Positions 63,873-64,000 of a stretch of DNA of 64,000 nucleotides are shown here, one piece after another; within the stretch, counting starts at the first letter, position 1; every line of letters starts with the position of its first letter. The stretch is taken from the NCBI GenBank assembly GCA_963667005.1, contig OY762937.1, positions 496,001-560,000 of the forward strand, written 5' to 3'. Made by a program: the position numbers and the translations under genes. The notes under the pieces were generated by a model. It did not search any database. It saw only the letters and a program-made list of their open reading frames with translations, and was not told the DNA's origin. This stretch comes from G963662605 sp963667005. Lineage in GTDB: Bacteria > Bacteroidota > Ignavibacteria > Ignavibacteriales > Ignavibacteriaceae.

Positions 63873-64000
63873 ATGCGTAAAGTCTGTTTATTATTTTTAT
63901 TATTGACCGTCGCCCTAATGCCACAGGTAAAACGGGCATTGACGGTTGAGGATCTTTGGAATATGAAACGTATCGGTACGATGGACCTTTCCCCCGACGG
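63873..64000 (+). CDS. S9-family peptidase, 5' end only
   Basis: ATG at 63873 follows AAAGGT at a normal spacing and opens a signal peptide (MRKVCLLFLLLTVALM), then LTVEDLWNMKRIGTMDLSPD, which matches the N-terminus of the exported dipeptidyl/acyl aminoacyl S9 peptidases (LTPEDLW...RIGdpqlSPDG). The frame runs off the window at 64000, so the catalytic domain is not visible. Confidence 0.7.
   Translation, partial: MRKVCLLFLLLTVALMPQVKRALTVEDLWNMKRIGTMDLSPD

Overview
The window reads as a chromosome segment from a Gram-negative bacterium of the Bacteroidota/Chlorobiota/Ignavibacteriota (FCB) group, most like an Ignavibacteria-type organism. Evidence: a secreted protein ends in a type IX secretion (Por) C-terminal sorting domain with the NYPNPFNPST signature; there is a bacillithiol enzyme (bshC), a KDO enzyme (kdsA) and heptosyltransferase for lipopolysaccharide, lipoproteins and outer-membrane barrels with signal peptides, and a three-subunit succinate dehydrogenase/fumarate reductase. 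Many genes have readable Shine-Dalgarno sequences, which I used to correct several starts. I saw no rRNA, tRNA, CRISPR array or transposase.

Layout. 1-5.9 kb (+): end of a RidA-family gene, membrane acyltransferase, ruvB, kdsA, and an acyl-ligase/ACP/PlsC fusion. 5.9-14.9 kb (-): barrel protein, small membrane protein, M48 lipoprotein protease, obgE with an acidic partner, and the sdh operon. 14.9-19.4 kb: accessory stretch with one unknown gene between imperfect direct repeats, a 1.1-kb repeat-rich gene-free stretch, and a pfkB/glycosyltransferase pair between inverted repeats. 19.4-32.9 kb (-): nine co-oriented envelope genes: TPR-CsgG lipoprotein, barrel, two related lipoproteins, a CsgG-caspase fusion, CHASE2, FecR-like, papain-like protease, and a duplicated kelch protein with a T9SS tail. 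33-44.4 kb: small unknowns, CDF-like transporter, orphan DNA methyltransferase, bshC, ClC channel, metallo-beta-lactamase-fold hydrolase, MsbA-like ABC transporter, heptosyltransferase. 44.4-54.2 kb: a repeat array, then a putative nucleotide-signalling/defence cluster: zinc-ribbon protein, M48 protease with zinc ribbon, TIR-TM-coiled-coil-PDZ-like protein, decayed gene remnants, TIR-TM-32-residue-repeat protein, two-RCK-type channel with a RyR domain and, divergently, a SLOG-domain protein. 54.2-64 kb: YhiN flavoprotein, recG, YigZ, two tandem 7TM histidine kinases, half-size TauE/SafE, serA and the start of an S9 peptidase.

Two systems stand out. The TIR/TIR/RyR-channel/SLOG neighbourhood (45.4-54.2 kb) combines domains that make and sense NAD-derived nucleotides with an ion channel; by inference it could be a TIR-signalled, membrane-acting immune or stress system. 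The 19.4-32.9 kb cluster looks like an envelope sensing and proteolysis system (CHASE2 and FecR-like sensors, caspase and papain folds, CsgG-like and barrel outer-membrane parts). Both rest on family recognition by eye and have not been tested by searches.
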